Source: Bacteroidales bacterium H3 (GTDB lineage: Bacteria; Bacteroidota; Bacteroidia; Bacteroidales; Muribaculaceae). Taken from it: a stretch of DNA of 64,000 nucleotides. Position 1 is the first letter of the stretch. Each line of letters begins with the position of its first letter. A program made the position numbers and the translations under genes. The notes below the pieces were generated by a model. The model was given only the letters and a program-made list of their open reading frames with translations. It did not search any database and had not been told where the DNA came from. Below are positions 57,239 through 64,000 of this stretch, in pieces. Location of the stretch: positions 69,429 to 133,428 of the forward strand of contig DAAN01000014.1 of NCBI GenBank assembly GCA_001701135.1, given 5' to 3'.

Positions 57239-57278
57239 TCGGGAGACATGCCACAGCGGCACGTCTCCCGATTTTTTT
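57239..57278 (+). terminator. Terminator of the small lipoprotein gene
   Basis: TCGGGAGACATGCC (57239-57252) pairs with GGCACGTCTCCCGA (57258-57271) with one mismatch, followed by seven T. Confidence 0.92.
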
Positions 57279-57279
57279 A

Positions 57280-57311
57280 TTTGCAATGATGGTAAAGTTT
57301 GGCTAACTTTG
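57280..57311 (+). promoter_or_regulatory. Promoter of the LysE-type exporter gene
   Basis: TTTG (57280-57283), 20 bp and TAACTTTG (57304-57311) form a full promoter that starts right after the upstream terminator tail. The -7 element ends 9 nt before the ATG. Confidence 0.72.
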
Positions 57312-57320
57312 CAGTTTGGA

Positions 57321-57983
57321 ATGGAGACGTTTGTCAACATACTATGGAGCGGTGTGCTCATCGGCATCTTCGTATCGGCGCCGATGGGGCCGATAGGTAT
57401 GCTCGTGATTCAGCGCACACTGAGCAAAGGACGCAAACCGGCGTTCTTCACGGGCATTGGCGCAGCGTTGAGCGATCTCACCTACAGTCTCCTCACAGGC
57501 CTGGGTCTGTCGTTTGTGACCGATTTCATCACCACCAACGAGCTGCTGCTTCAGATACTCGGCAGTGTGGTGCTACTTGGCTTTGCGTTCTATCTCTTTC
57601 GCAAGAATCCCACACTTGCTCTGACAACACCGCAGGCAGCTGTGGGAAGCTACTGGAAAGATTTCGTCACAGGATTTCTGTTCACGTTCGCCAACCCGCT
57701 GATTCTATTCTTTATCATCGGTCTGTTTGCACGCTTCAATTTCATTCTTCCCGAGTTCCGGTATTATCATTATATATTGGGCTACGCCTCCATATTTGCC
57801 GGGGCGCTCACCTGGTGGTGGCTCATCACATTCTTTGTCAACAAGGTGCGCAACCACTTCAACATGCGTTCGCTGTGGATTTTCAACCGCGTGATTGCAT
57901 GTATACTGGCTCTGATGGCCCTCTATGGTCTCTATGGAGGCATCACCGGCTATATTAACCTACATAATGCCGCCGGCGTCTGA
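57321..57983 (+). CDS. LysE family amino-acid exporter
   Basis: This 220-residue inner-membrane protein has six helices and the LysE/RhtB signature APMGPIGMLVIQRTLSKGRKPAFFTGIGAA split around residues 22-50. Family members export lysine, homoserine, threonine or leucine, and the cargo here is unknown. ATG 57321 is used because the upstream TTG lies inside the -7 element. The mRNA should be nearly leaderless. Confidence 0.88.
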   Translation: METFVNILWSGVLIGIFVSAPMGPIGMLVIQRTLSKGRKPAFFTGIGAALSDLTYSLLTGLGLSFVTDFITTNELLLQILGSVVLLGFAFYLFRKNPTLALTTPQAAVGSYWKDFVTGFLFTFANPLILFFIIGLFARFNFILPEFRYYHYILGYASIFAGALTWWWLITFFVNKVRNHFNMRSLWIFNRVIACILALMALYGLYGGITGYINLHNAAGV

Positions 57984-58018
57984 TGCTAAGGCGGTAACAA
58001 GATCTAACTTTCTCTCTG

Positions 58019-58675
58019 ATGAAAAAATACGAAGCCACATTGCCCTATGCTCCCCGCCTCGAAGGACCCACACTCCCCGAGGTTGCCAATATGCTTGAAG
58101 AAGCTGGTACCCGCCTGTCGGTGGAGTCGCTCAACTGGCCGCAAGAGTTTCCCTACCGTCCGCTAACGGTGGTGTCGGCGGCTCATTCAGGCAAACATAT
58201 TTTCCTTGATTTTCTGGTTCGCTGCAACTATCTGCGGGCAGTGAACTATAAGCCCAACAGCCGCGTCAGCGAAGATTCATGCGTTGAATTCTATCTGCAG
58301 CCCGACCCGGCCTCCGACAGATACTGGAGCCTCGGGTGCAACTGCATCGGCATCGTGTCGGCTCATTGTCACGATGCCTCCGACTCCCGTTATCTAACTC
58401 CCGAGGAACTGTCGACGATAAAGGTTTACGCTTCGGTCGGCACCCGCCCGTTTCAGGAGGTTGAAGGCTCATTTATCTGGAGTGTCACCATGGCCATTCC
58501 TCTGGAGATATTCGGTTTGACCTATACCCCGGGCACCCCTCTGCGTATGCGCGGCAATTTCAACAAATGCGCCTCCGCAACCTCTCAGCCCCATTACCTC
58601 TCCTGGGCGCCGATAGCTTCAGAACATCCCGATTTTCACCGCCTTGACTGCTTCGCTCCCATCACACTCGAATAA
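58019..58675 (+). CDS. Carbohydrate-binding family 9-like protein
   Basis: This 218-residue protein resembles CBM9-like domains of Bacteroidota: it has VEFYLQPDP, then NCIGIVSAHCHDAS, and ends with MRGNFNKCASATSQPHYLSWAPIASEHPDFHR, the usual C-terminal block. There is no signal peptide, so it is predicted to be cytoplasmic despite the binding-module fold. It starts 35 bp after the exporter gene and may be co-transcribed with it. Confidence 0.8.
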   Translation: MKKYEATLPYAPRLEGPTLPEVANMLEEAGTRLSVESLNWPQEFPYRPLTVVSAAHSGKHIFLDFLVRCNYLRAVNYKPNSRVSEDSCVEFYLQPDPASDRYWSLGCNCIGIVSAHCHDASDSRYLTPEELSTIKVYASVGTRPFQEVEGSFIWSVTMAIPLEIFGLTYTPGTPLRMRGNFNKCASATSQPHYLSWAPIASEHPDFHRLDCFAPITLE

Positions 58676-58757
58676 CGGTCGAGAGCAAAGGAGAGAGTAG
58701 GTTGAGTGCAAAGTTGAGAGCATGTTTAATAAAAAATTGTGAAAAATCGGGGAAATA

Positions 58758-58789
58758 TTTGGTGGATTCAGAAAAAGTGCTTACCTTTG
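58758..58789 (+). promoter_or_regulatory. tRNA-Glu promoter
   Basis: TTTG (58758-58761), 20 bp and TACCTTTG (58782-58789) lie 23 bp before the first base of the tRNA. Confidence 0.72.
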
Positions 58790-58812
58790 CACTGTTCAAA
58801 GGAACGAAGCAA

Positions 58813-58885
58813 GGCGATTTAGTGTAGTGGCCTAGCACGCCACCCTCTCACGGTGGAGACCAGGGTTCGATTCCCTGATTCGCTA
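58813..58885 (+). tRNA. tRNA-Glu (anticodon CTC)
   Basis: The sequence folds as a 73-nt cloverleaf. The D arm is GTGT/GCAC, the anticodon arm CCACC-CTCTCAC-GGTGG with CTC at 58847-58849, and the T arm CAGGG-TTCGATT-CCCTG. The CCA end is not encoded. The acceptor stem GGCGATT/ATTCGCT is irregular: base 1 pairs G:T and base 6 faces T:T. It is therefore called with slightly reduced confidence. Confidence 0.9.
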
Positions 58886-58889
58886 CACA

Positions 58890-58919
58890 AGGACTACCAT
58901 GAGGTGGTCCTTTTTTTAT
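58890..58919 (+). terminator. tRNA terminator
   Basis: GGACTACC pairs with GGTGGTCC across a 4-nt loop and is followed by seven T. Confidence 0.9.
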
Positions 58920-58927
58920 TTCTCCCC

Positions 58928-59623
58928 ATGGAAATGCAAAAGAATAAATCGGAAATAACGGACGGAAAGCGTTCCACGAATAGTTCCGGGCCGGTTACTG
59001 ACGAGAATCTGATGTGTCAGGAAAAGCACCTTTACCGTAAGCTGTTCCTGTCGTTTCTGCGCATCGGCGCCTTTACATTCGGCGGCGGATGGGCCATGAT
59101 TTCCATCATCCAGCGTGAGGTGGTGGAAAACCGACGCTGGATCCGGAAAGAGGAATTTCTCGATCTTCTGGCCGTGGCGCAGTCGCTCCCCGGGATTCTC
59201 GCCGTGAACATATCAGTGGCCGTGGGCGACAAGTTGCGCGGTTTCAAGGGTAGCGTCACAGCTGCCGCCGGCACCATTCTGCCCTGCTTTTCTATGATTC
59301 TGCTGATTGCCATTTTCCTCACTCCCGATCTGATTCAGAACAACCGGGTGGTGTCAGCCATTTTCCGCGGCATACGTCCGGCCGTGGTCGCGCTGATTGT
59401 AGCGCCTGTGATCACGTCGGCCAAGGCTGCGCGCATCAACTGGAAAACGGTGTGGATTCCCATAGCAGCCGCGCTGCTGATATGGTCGGGCTGGCCATGG
59501 ATTTCCAATCCCATCGTATTCGTGATTCTGGGAGGTATCGGCGGTTATCTGTGGCTGCGACGTCAGGAAAAGCGCCTGAGTATGTCTCAATTGGATAAAA
59601 AAGAGAAGGAGGAGGGCTTATGA
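58928..59623 (+). CDS. Chromate transporter family protein, first half
   Basis: This protein of about 231 residues contains one CHR domain: FLRIGAFTFGGGWAMISIIQREVVENRRW, then LAVAQSLPGILAVNISVAVGDKLRG. Six helices are predicted. In two-gene ChrA systems each half supplies one domain of an antiporter thought to export chromate or sulfate. The first ~40 residues are polar and poorly conserved, so a later start is possible. Its stop overlaps the ATG of the next gene by 4 bp. Confidence 0.88.
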   Translation: MEMQKNKSEITDGKRSTNSSGPVTDENLMCQEKHLYRKLFLSFLRIGAFTFGGGWAMISIIQREVVENRRWIRKEEFLDLLAVAQSLPGILAVNISVAVGDKLRGFKGSVTAAAGTILPCFSMILLIAIFLTPDLIQNNRVVSAIFRGIRPAVVALIVAPVITSAKAARINWKTVWIPIAAALLIWSGWPWISNPIVFVILGGIGGYLWLRRQEKRLSMSQLDKKEKEEGL

Positions 59624-60186
59624 TTTACCTGAAACTTATCTGGAGTTATCTGAAAATCGGTCTGTTCGGCTTCGGTGGAGGCTATGCCATGCTTTCGCTG
59701 ATTCAGCGCGAGATTGTAACGCCAGGGTGGATTACCGATAAAATGTTTACCGACATTGTGGCGATATCACAGATGACCCCCGGCCCCATAGGCATCAACT
59801 CAGCAACCTATATCGGCTATTCCGCGCCGCTTATGGCCGGGTACACCAATCCGCTGTGGGGTATCTTAGGTTCGGTGGTGTGCACTCTCACCGTGGTGCT
59901 CCCGTCGTTTATCCTTGTGGCATGGACGAGCCATTATATACGCCGCAACCGCGAAAGCGTTGTTATCCGCGGCATTTTCGCCGGCCTGCGTCCTGTGGTG
60001 ATAGGCCTTATCGCTTCCGCCGCATTGCTGCTGATGAATTCCGACAATTTCGGCGACACCCGGCCGCAGGTGCTTGTCTCCGTGATTATTGCTGTGGCCG
60101 CGCTGTGTGTGGTGCTGTTTACCAAAATCCATCCGATATGGGTGATAGTGGCATCGGGAGTGGCCGGTTTTCTTATATATTATTGA
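59620..60186 (+). CDS. Chromate transporter family protein, second half
   Basis: This 188-residue CHR-domain protein (LKIGLFGFGGGYAMLSLIQREIV, then AISQMTPGPIGINSATYIGY) is paralogous to the preceding gene and translationally coupled to it (ATGA overlap). The two form the split transporter. The folC gene follows after 5 bp. Confidence 0.9.
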   Translation: MIYLKLIWSYLKIGLFGFGGGYAMLSLIQREIVTPGWITDKMFTDIVAISQMTPGPIGINSATYIGYSAPLMAGYTNPLWGILGSVVCTLTVVLPSFILVAWTSHYIRRNRESVVIRGIFAGLRPVVIGLIASAALLLMNSDNFGDTRPQVLVSVIIAVAALCVVLFTKIHPIWVIVASGVAGFLIYY

Positions 60187-60191
60187 ACACC

Positions 60192-61520
60192 ATGAACAAC
60201 GACTATTCCCGAGCCATAGATTATCTCTACAGTCAGACTCCTCAGTTTCAGCAGATCGGAGCGGCAGCCTACAAACCCGGACTCGGCACCGTTAAAGCTC
60301 TGGCCGAGATTTTCGGCAATCCACAGCAGCGGTTGCGTTGCATCCATGTGGCCGGCACCAACGGCAAGGGGAGCACTTCGCACTCTCTGGCGGCAGTGCT
60401 TCAGAGCGCGGGTTATAAGGTCGGTCTGTTCACTTCCCCCCATCTGGTGGATTTCCGCGAACGCATGCGCATCAACGGCGACATGATCTCCCGCGAGGAG
60501 GTGGCTTCATTTGTCGACCGTTATATCGCCATGAAGCCCGACGGGCTGGAACCGTCGTTTTTCGAATTGACTACCATGATGGCATTCGAATGGTTTGCCG
60601 CCAACGAAGTCGATTTCGCCGTGATTGAGGTAGGACTTGGCGGACGCCTCGATTCCACCAATATCATAACCCCGATATTGTCGGTGATAACCAACATATC
60701 GTTTGACCACATGGCTCAGCTTGGCAATACACTGACGGCAATAGCCGGAGAGAAAGCGGGCATAATCAAACCGGGGGTGCCGGTGGTGGCAGGGGAGTCG
60801 GAGGGCGATGTGCGCCGTGTATTTGCATCGCGGGCAAAAGAGTGCGGTGCGCCGATTTATTTCGCCGATACCGAACATCCTGCTAAGATTCTGAGCCATT
60901 CTACGCAAGGTATTCAGGCAGATACCCCTTTCGGAAGAGTCAATTTTGAGTTGACGGGACTATGCCAGGAAAAGAACCTGCAGACGATAATTGAAGCATT
61001 GGTGCAACTACGCGCCTCGGGTGTGCGATTTGGCGACGGCGATGTGGCAGCCGGACTTGCCCGGGTAGAGGAGTTGACAGGTTTGCGCGGACGCTGGATG
61101 GTTGTCGGAGATAATCCTCTCATTGTCTGCGATACAGGTCACAACGAAGGTGGCTGGCGCTATCTGTCGCGGCAGATAGCCGCGCATCAGGGTCCGCGAG
61201 TATGCGTGCTCGGTTTTGTCAATGACAAGGATCTCAGCCACATACTGCCCATGCTTCCTCGGGATACCCACTATATTTTCACAAGGGCATCGGTGCCCCG
61301 CGCCCTCCCCGCCGGGGAGCTTGCCGAGGCAGCTGCCGGTTTCGGTATCCCTTCTGAGGAATCGCACACCACCGCCTGTACGGCTCCCGATGTGCAGGCC
61401 GCCATGTCGGAAGCCCGGGCGCTCGCGGCGCAACTCGGCCCCGATACTTTGATATTTGTTGGCGGTTCCACCTTCGTAGTTGCCGACCTGATGGCAATGC
61501 TCGACGAGAACAAGTTATAA
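60192..61520 (+). CDS. folC: Bifunctional folylpolyglutamate synthase / dihydrofolate synthase
   Basis: This 442-residue ATP-dependent ligase adds glutamate to dihydropteroate and to folates. The P-loop is GTNGKGST (residues 55-62), followed by LFTSPHLVDFRERMRING, VGLGGRLDSTNI and SFDHMAQLGNTLTAIAGEK. ATG 60192 is chosen; the frame continues upstream only as an overlap of the transporter gene. It is probably in one operon with the chromate transporter genes. Confidence 0.95.
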   Translation: MNNDYSRAIDYLYSQTPQFQQIGAAAYKPGLGTVKALAEIFGNPQQRLRCIHVAGTNGKGSTSHSLAAVLQSAGYKVGLFTSPHLVDFRERMRINGDMISREEVASFVDRYIAMKPDGLEPSFFELTTMMAFEWFAANEVDFAVIEVGLGGRLDSTNIITPILSVITNISFDHMAQLGNTLTAIAGEKAGIIKPGVPVVAGESEGDVRRVFASRAKECGAPIYFADTEHPAKILSHSTQGIQADTPFGRVNFELTGLCQEKNLQTIIEALVQLRASGVRFGDGDVAAGLARVEELTGLRGRWMVVGDNPLIVCDTGHNEGGWRYLSRQIAAHQGPRVCVLGFVNDKDLSHILPMLPRDTHYIFTRASVPRALPAGELAEAAAGFGIPSEESHTTACTAPDVQAAMSEARALAAQLGPDTLIFVGGSTFVVADLMAMLDENKL

Positions 61521-61556
61521 ATCAATACATTAATCTCATATTCCGAGTCTCTTGCC

Positions 61557-62315
61557 ATGACAACAGCCGATGAAATCATAATGACCATGGAGTCGATGCG
61601 CGATGAGGCGCAGGCTCGCCATCTTATGCGTTTTTTCAAGACAGGAAAAGGGGATTATGGCGAAGGTGACCGTTTTCTGGGATTGCGCTGTCCGCAGACG
61701 CGGATGGTGGTAAAGTCGGCCCGGCTTGATGTGGCTATGTCGGAAATCGAAAAGCTGCTCTATTCAGAATGGCATGAAGTGCGGCTGGCCGGTTTTCTGT
61801 TCCTTGTGGAGGAGATGAAGGCGGCTCTCCCCCGCAAAAGGGATGTGCCGGAGGTGAATGCCAGGAAGCGCGATGAAATCGCCCGGTTTTATCTGAATCA
61901 TGCGCGACAAGCCAACAACTGGGATCTCGTGGATATGAGTTGCCCGAAAATCATAGGGGAGTGGCTACTGTATCCCGGAGCCGACGGCTCTCTGCCCGAC
62001 AGAGGGCTTCTTGACAGGCTTATAGAATCGGACAATCTGTGGGAGCAGCGTATCGGTATTGTATCGAACTGGCGGCTGATTCGTGAGTCTCAGTTTGAAG
62101 ACACCTTGCGTATTGCTCCGCGACTGTTCAATCATCCTCATGATCTGATTCACAAAGCCACGGGATGGATGCTGCGCGAAGTGGGGAAGCGCGACATGGG
62201 TGTGCTGACCGATTTTCTCGAACGCCATTATGCGGCGATGCCACGTACCGCTCTGCGCTATGCTATCGAGAAGATGCCTGAGTCTGAGCGGTTGTTCTGG
62301 CTCAGGCGCCGGTGA
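61557..62315 (+). CDS. AlkD-like DNA alkylation repair protein
   Basis: This 252-residue HEAT-like all-helical protein has typical segments RFFKTGKGDYGEGDRFLG, NWDLVDMS and the C-terminal MLREVGKRDMGVLTDFLERH. AlkD-type glycosylases excise N3- and N7-alkylated purines by non-flipping recognition. The Asp of NNWDLVD corresponds to the catalytic region of the family. It is cytoplasmic, ends the rightward operon and converges with the GNAT gene. Confidence 0.88.
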   Translation: MTTADEIIMTMESMRDEAQARHLMRFFKTGKGDYGEGDRFLGLRCPQTRMVVKSARLDVAMSEIEKLLYSEWHEVRLAGFLFLVEEMKAALPRKRDVPEVNARKRDEIARFYLNHARQANNWDLVDMSCPKIIGEWLLYPGADGSLPDRGLLDRLIESDNLWEQRIGIVSNWRLIRESQFEDTLRIAPRLFNHPHDLIHKATGWMLREVGKRDMGVLTDFLERHYAAMPRTALRYAIEKMPESERLFWLRRR

Positions 62316-62335
62316 TGTTGCAGGGTATATGCGGA

Positions 62336-62905
62336 TCAGAGTTTCAGCGAAAACTGGTCGCAGGGGATATATGTGCCGTCGGGACGTAGAAACCAGTCGG
62401 GGCGGCGGGAGGTGAGGGTGTAGCCGGCTTTAGCGAAAAGGGAGAGCGACGGAAGGTTGTCGGCAGCGACATCGGCGCCCAGCATCCGCAGATTGAGCGA
62501 TGTGCGGGCATATTCCGCGAGTTGCTGCAACGCCAGCAACGCTATGCCACGGTGGCGATATGCGCGGGCTATCATGATGCCTGTCATCGCCCGTGAATTG
62601 TGTGGGTCTATGTCGTAGAGATCGAGGATGCCGCATGGTTCGGGACCGGCAGGTGAGCGGAGATCGATGATGAGACGCAATTGCCCGTCGCTGAGCGGGT
62701 TGGCATCGTAGTTGCGGGCATAAGCCCAAAGCTGATACCGCGATATCGGGGCGCGGGTGTTTCCGAATGGCCATAGTGTGCGGTCGTTTTCCCAGATATA
62801 GAGCGTGTCGACGTCGGCAGGCTCCACGGCGCGGAGCACTACTTCGAAATCGTGGCAGGGGAGGTGCATGCCGTAATCTGTAAGCGGGGATTTTTCATGT
62901 TTCAT
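62336..62905 (-). CDS. GNAT family N-acetyltransferase
   Basis: This 189-residue protein has the GNAT layout: N-terminal strand (VVLRAVEPADVDTLYIWENDRTLW), acetyl-CoA loop region (AYRHRGIALLALQQLAEYA) and C-terminal beta strands (NLPSLSLFAKAGYT). The WENDRTLWPFGN segment resembles the SpeG/RimJ-like subgroup. The acceptor substrate is unknown. It lies 57 bp downstream of recR and is likely in the same transcript. Confidence 0.88.
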   Translation of the reverse strand: MKHEKSPLTDYGMHLPCHDFEVVLRAVEPADVDTLYIWENDRTLWPFGNTRAPISRYQLWAYARNYDANPLSDGQLRLIIDLRSPAGPEPCGILDLYDIDPHNSRAMTGIMIARAYRHRGIALLALQQLAEYARTSLNLRMLGADVAADNLPSLSLFAKAGYTLTSRRPDWFLRPDGTYIPCDQFSLKL

Positions 62906-62962
62906 AATGCCGCAGGGGTGGAGGACGGTGTGTTATGGGGAAACTGAGAGCGAGGTTGGCGG

Positions 62963-63589
62963 TCAGAGGTTTATGGAGTCTGAGAATAGGGTGCGGTTTT
63001 GCAACGAACGGCCAAGTGTGAGCTCGTCGGTGTATTCTATTTCGTTGCCGAGAGCCACGCCGCGCGCCAACTGTGTTATTTTCACTTCGGGATGAGGGGC
63101 CAGACGGCGGAAAATGTAATATCCGGTGGTGTCACCCTCCATAGTGGCGCTAAGGGCGAGAATCACCTCTTTGATTTCTCCTGCGGCCACACGCTGCACC
63201 AGCGAATCGATCTCGAGCTGATCGGGGCCGACACCGTCGACGGGTGAAATCACGCCGCCGAGCACATGGTACAGTCCGTTGTATTGCCCGGTGTTCTCAA
63301 GTATCATCACATCTTTCACCGACTCGACAACGCACACCGTGGAGCGGTCGCGGCGCTGGTCGGCGCAGACGGGACACAGCTCGGTCTGCGATATGTTGTG
63401 GCAGACGCGGCAGTATGTGATGCCGCGACGCATATCGATTATCGCATTCCCTAACGCCATGGACACACCCTGATCCTGACGCAGCAGATGCAGCGCCAGC
63501 CTCAGCGCCGTCTTGCGTCCGATTCCCGGCAGGCGCGCTATTTCGGTGACGCAGTTTTCGAGAAGTGTCGATTCAAATTCATTACGCAT
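62963..63589 (-). CDS. recR: Recombination mediator RecR
   Basis: This 208-residue protein of the RecFOR pathway loads RecA at gaps. It has the helix-hairpin-helix [17 protein letters not shown], the zinc finger Cys60, Cys63, Cys72 and Cys75 (CRVCHN...CPVC), and a Toprim domain beginning [18 protein letters not shown]. Length is normal. ATG 63589 is only 4 nt after the -7 element, so the mRNA is predicted to be leaderless. Confidence 0.96.
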   Translation of the reverse strand: MRNEFESTLLENCVTEIARLPGIGRKTALRLALHLLRQDQGVSMALGNAIIDMRRGITYCRVCHNISQTELCPVCADQRRDRSTVCVVESVKDVMILENTGQYNGLYHVLGGVISPVDGVGPDQLEIDSLVQRVAAGEIKEVILALSATMEGDTTGYYIFRRLAPHPEVKITQLARGVALGNEIEYTDELTLGRSLQNRTLFSDSINL

Positions 63590-63593
63590 ACGA

Positions 63594-63624
63594 CAAAGTT
63601 AGCTATTATTTGTCTAATAACAAA
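63594..63624 (-). promoter_or_regulatory. recR promoter (leaderless type)
   Basis: On the minus strand TTTG (63624-63621), 19 bp and TAACTTTG (63601-63594) form a perfect promoter, and 4 nt later the recR ATG begins. Confidence 0.75.
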
Positions 63625-63638
63625 AAGGGAGAAGGTGG

Positions 63639-63672
63639 AAAAAGCGCTGTGCCAAAATGCTTGACACAGCGC
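63639..63672 (-). terminator. Terminator of the GH13-like gene
   Basis: GCGCTGTG (63644-63651) and CACAGCGC (63665-63672) form a perfect 8-bp stem, followed by TTTTT when read on the minus strand. Confidence 0.82.
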
Positions 63673-63713
63673 CCTCGGTTATTATGGATTGTTAAAGGAG
63701 TCTTATAGATTTA

Positions 63714-64000
63714 TCAGTTCAGACGGATAAATGCCGGAACCCAGGCTTCAACATGTACGTTGCCCGATACCTGACGGTCGTTGATAAGATCGTAGCCCGA
63801 ACCGCCGATGCTCACGTTGGTGTCGCTTTCGGAGAATATGACCACAACTTTGTTGCCGGTCTGCGAGTCGGTCTTCGTGATAATCTCGGCCTTGCCTTCG
63901 GTTTTGCGGCTTACGGATCCGCGCCACAGGGCGGGATTCTCTGAACGGGCCTTGAAGCATTTGGCCACGTAGTCGTGCACCATCTTTTCGTTGGCGGTAA
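63714..64000 (-). CDS. C-terminal end of a probable alpha-amylase (GH13), partial
   Basis: The frame is open at the right window edge. About 95 residues are visible. The segment HDYVAKCFKARSENPALWRG matches the last barrel helix of GH13 enzymes, and the following ~60 beta-rich residues look like their C-terminal domain (VVVIFSESDTNVSIGGSGYDLI). No catalytic residue lies in the visible part, so the family call is tentative. Confidence 0.6.
   Translation of the reverse strand, partial: TANEKMVHDYVAKCFKARSENPALWRGSVSRKTEGKAEIITKTDSQTGNKVVVIFSESDTNVSIGGSGYDLINDRQVSGNVHVEAWVPAFIRLN

Noticed and set aside
1..64000. CRISPR arrays, insertion sequences, prophage genes, rRNA
   Set aside because: I found no regularly spaced direct repeats with unique spacers, no transposase or phage protein and no rRNA sequence.

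Overview
The window reads as a chromosomal segment of a gut Bacteroidales bacterium, most likely of the Muribaculaceae (S24-7) type. This is inferred from four things: promoters of the Bacteroidota form (TTTG, 19-21 bp, TAnnTTTG), AT-rich ribosome binding regions without Shine-Dalgarno motifs, a SusC/SusD polysaccharide utilisation locus with a hybrid two-component sensor, and Bacteroidota-specific protein families (DUF3108, VKOR with a C39-like domain, Rho with a large insert). No insertion sequence, prophage, CRISPR array or rRNA was seen. One tRNA is present.

Layout. 1-6.5 kb: end of a DUF1015 gene, a secreted choloylglycine-hydrolase-like enzyme, a small membrane protein, rho, and two tandem DUF3108 genes. 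7-13 kb: a tripartite RND efflux operon (outer-membrane channel, adaptor, pump), with a 150-bp hairpin repeat between the first two genes. 13-21 kb: a CPHC thioredoxin plus VKOR pair, a carboxypeptidase-regulatory-like secreted protein divergent from dnaG, a split ThrE-type exporter and a LysR regulator. 21-34.6 kb: a continuous minus-strand run of purH, mreB, mreC, mreD, PBP2, rodA, a patatin, a GH13 amylase, prs and a putative porin, that is, cell elongation plus nucleotide and carbohydrate functions.

34.7-39.3 kb: a strong promoter followed by about 340 nt of highly foldable sequence that matches no RNA family I can name, then a 74-residue HTH protein, a large surface lipoprotein with a collagen-like GKPGEP tract, and a smaller lipoprotein. 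This is the least explained part of the window. 39.5-51.5 kb: a compact fructan utilisation locus made of fructokinase, MFS sugar importer and GH32 on the minus strand, and a hybrid two-component sensor with a periplasmic-binding sensor domain, SusC and SusD on the plus strand. Both intergenic regions share a 25-bp block, and a TTGATAGC half-site lies 40 or 41 bp upstream of the -7 element of both catabolic promoters, which suggests the operator of the sensor.

51.6-64 kb: clpB with a sigma-54-like element, a GH27 alpha-galactosidase, a small lipoprotein, a LysE-type exporter, a CBM9-like protein, tRNA-Glu, a two-gene chromate transporter, folC, an AlkD-like repair protein, a GNAT acetyltransferase, recR, and the end of a probable second GH13 gene.

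Recurring themes are near-leaderless promoters (recR, dnaG, LysE, the hybrid sensor), short tandem duplications of about 15-26 bp near stop codons, and a dispersed intergenic repeat. Start codons were moved inward from the longest open frame wherever a signal peptide, promoter or terminator required it.
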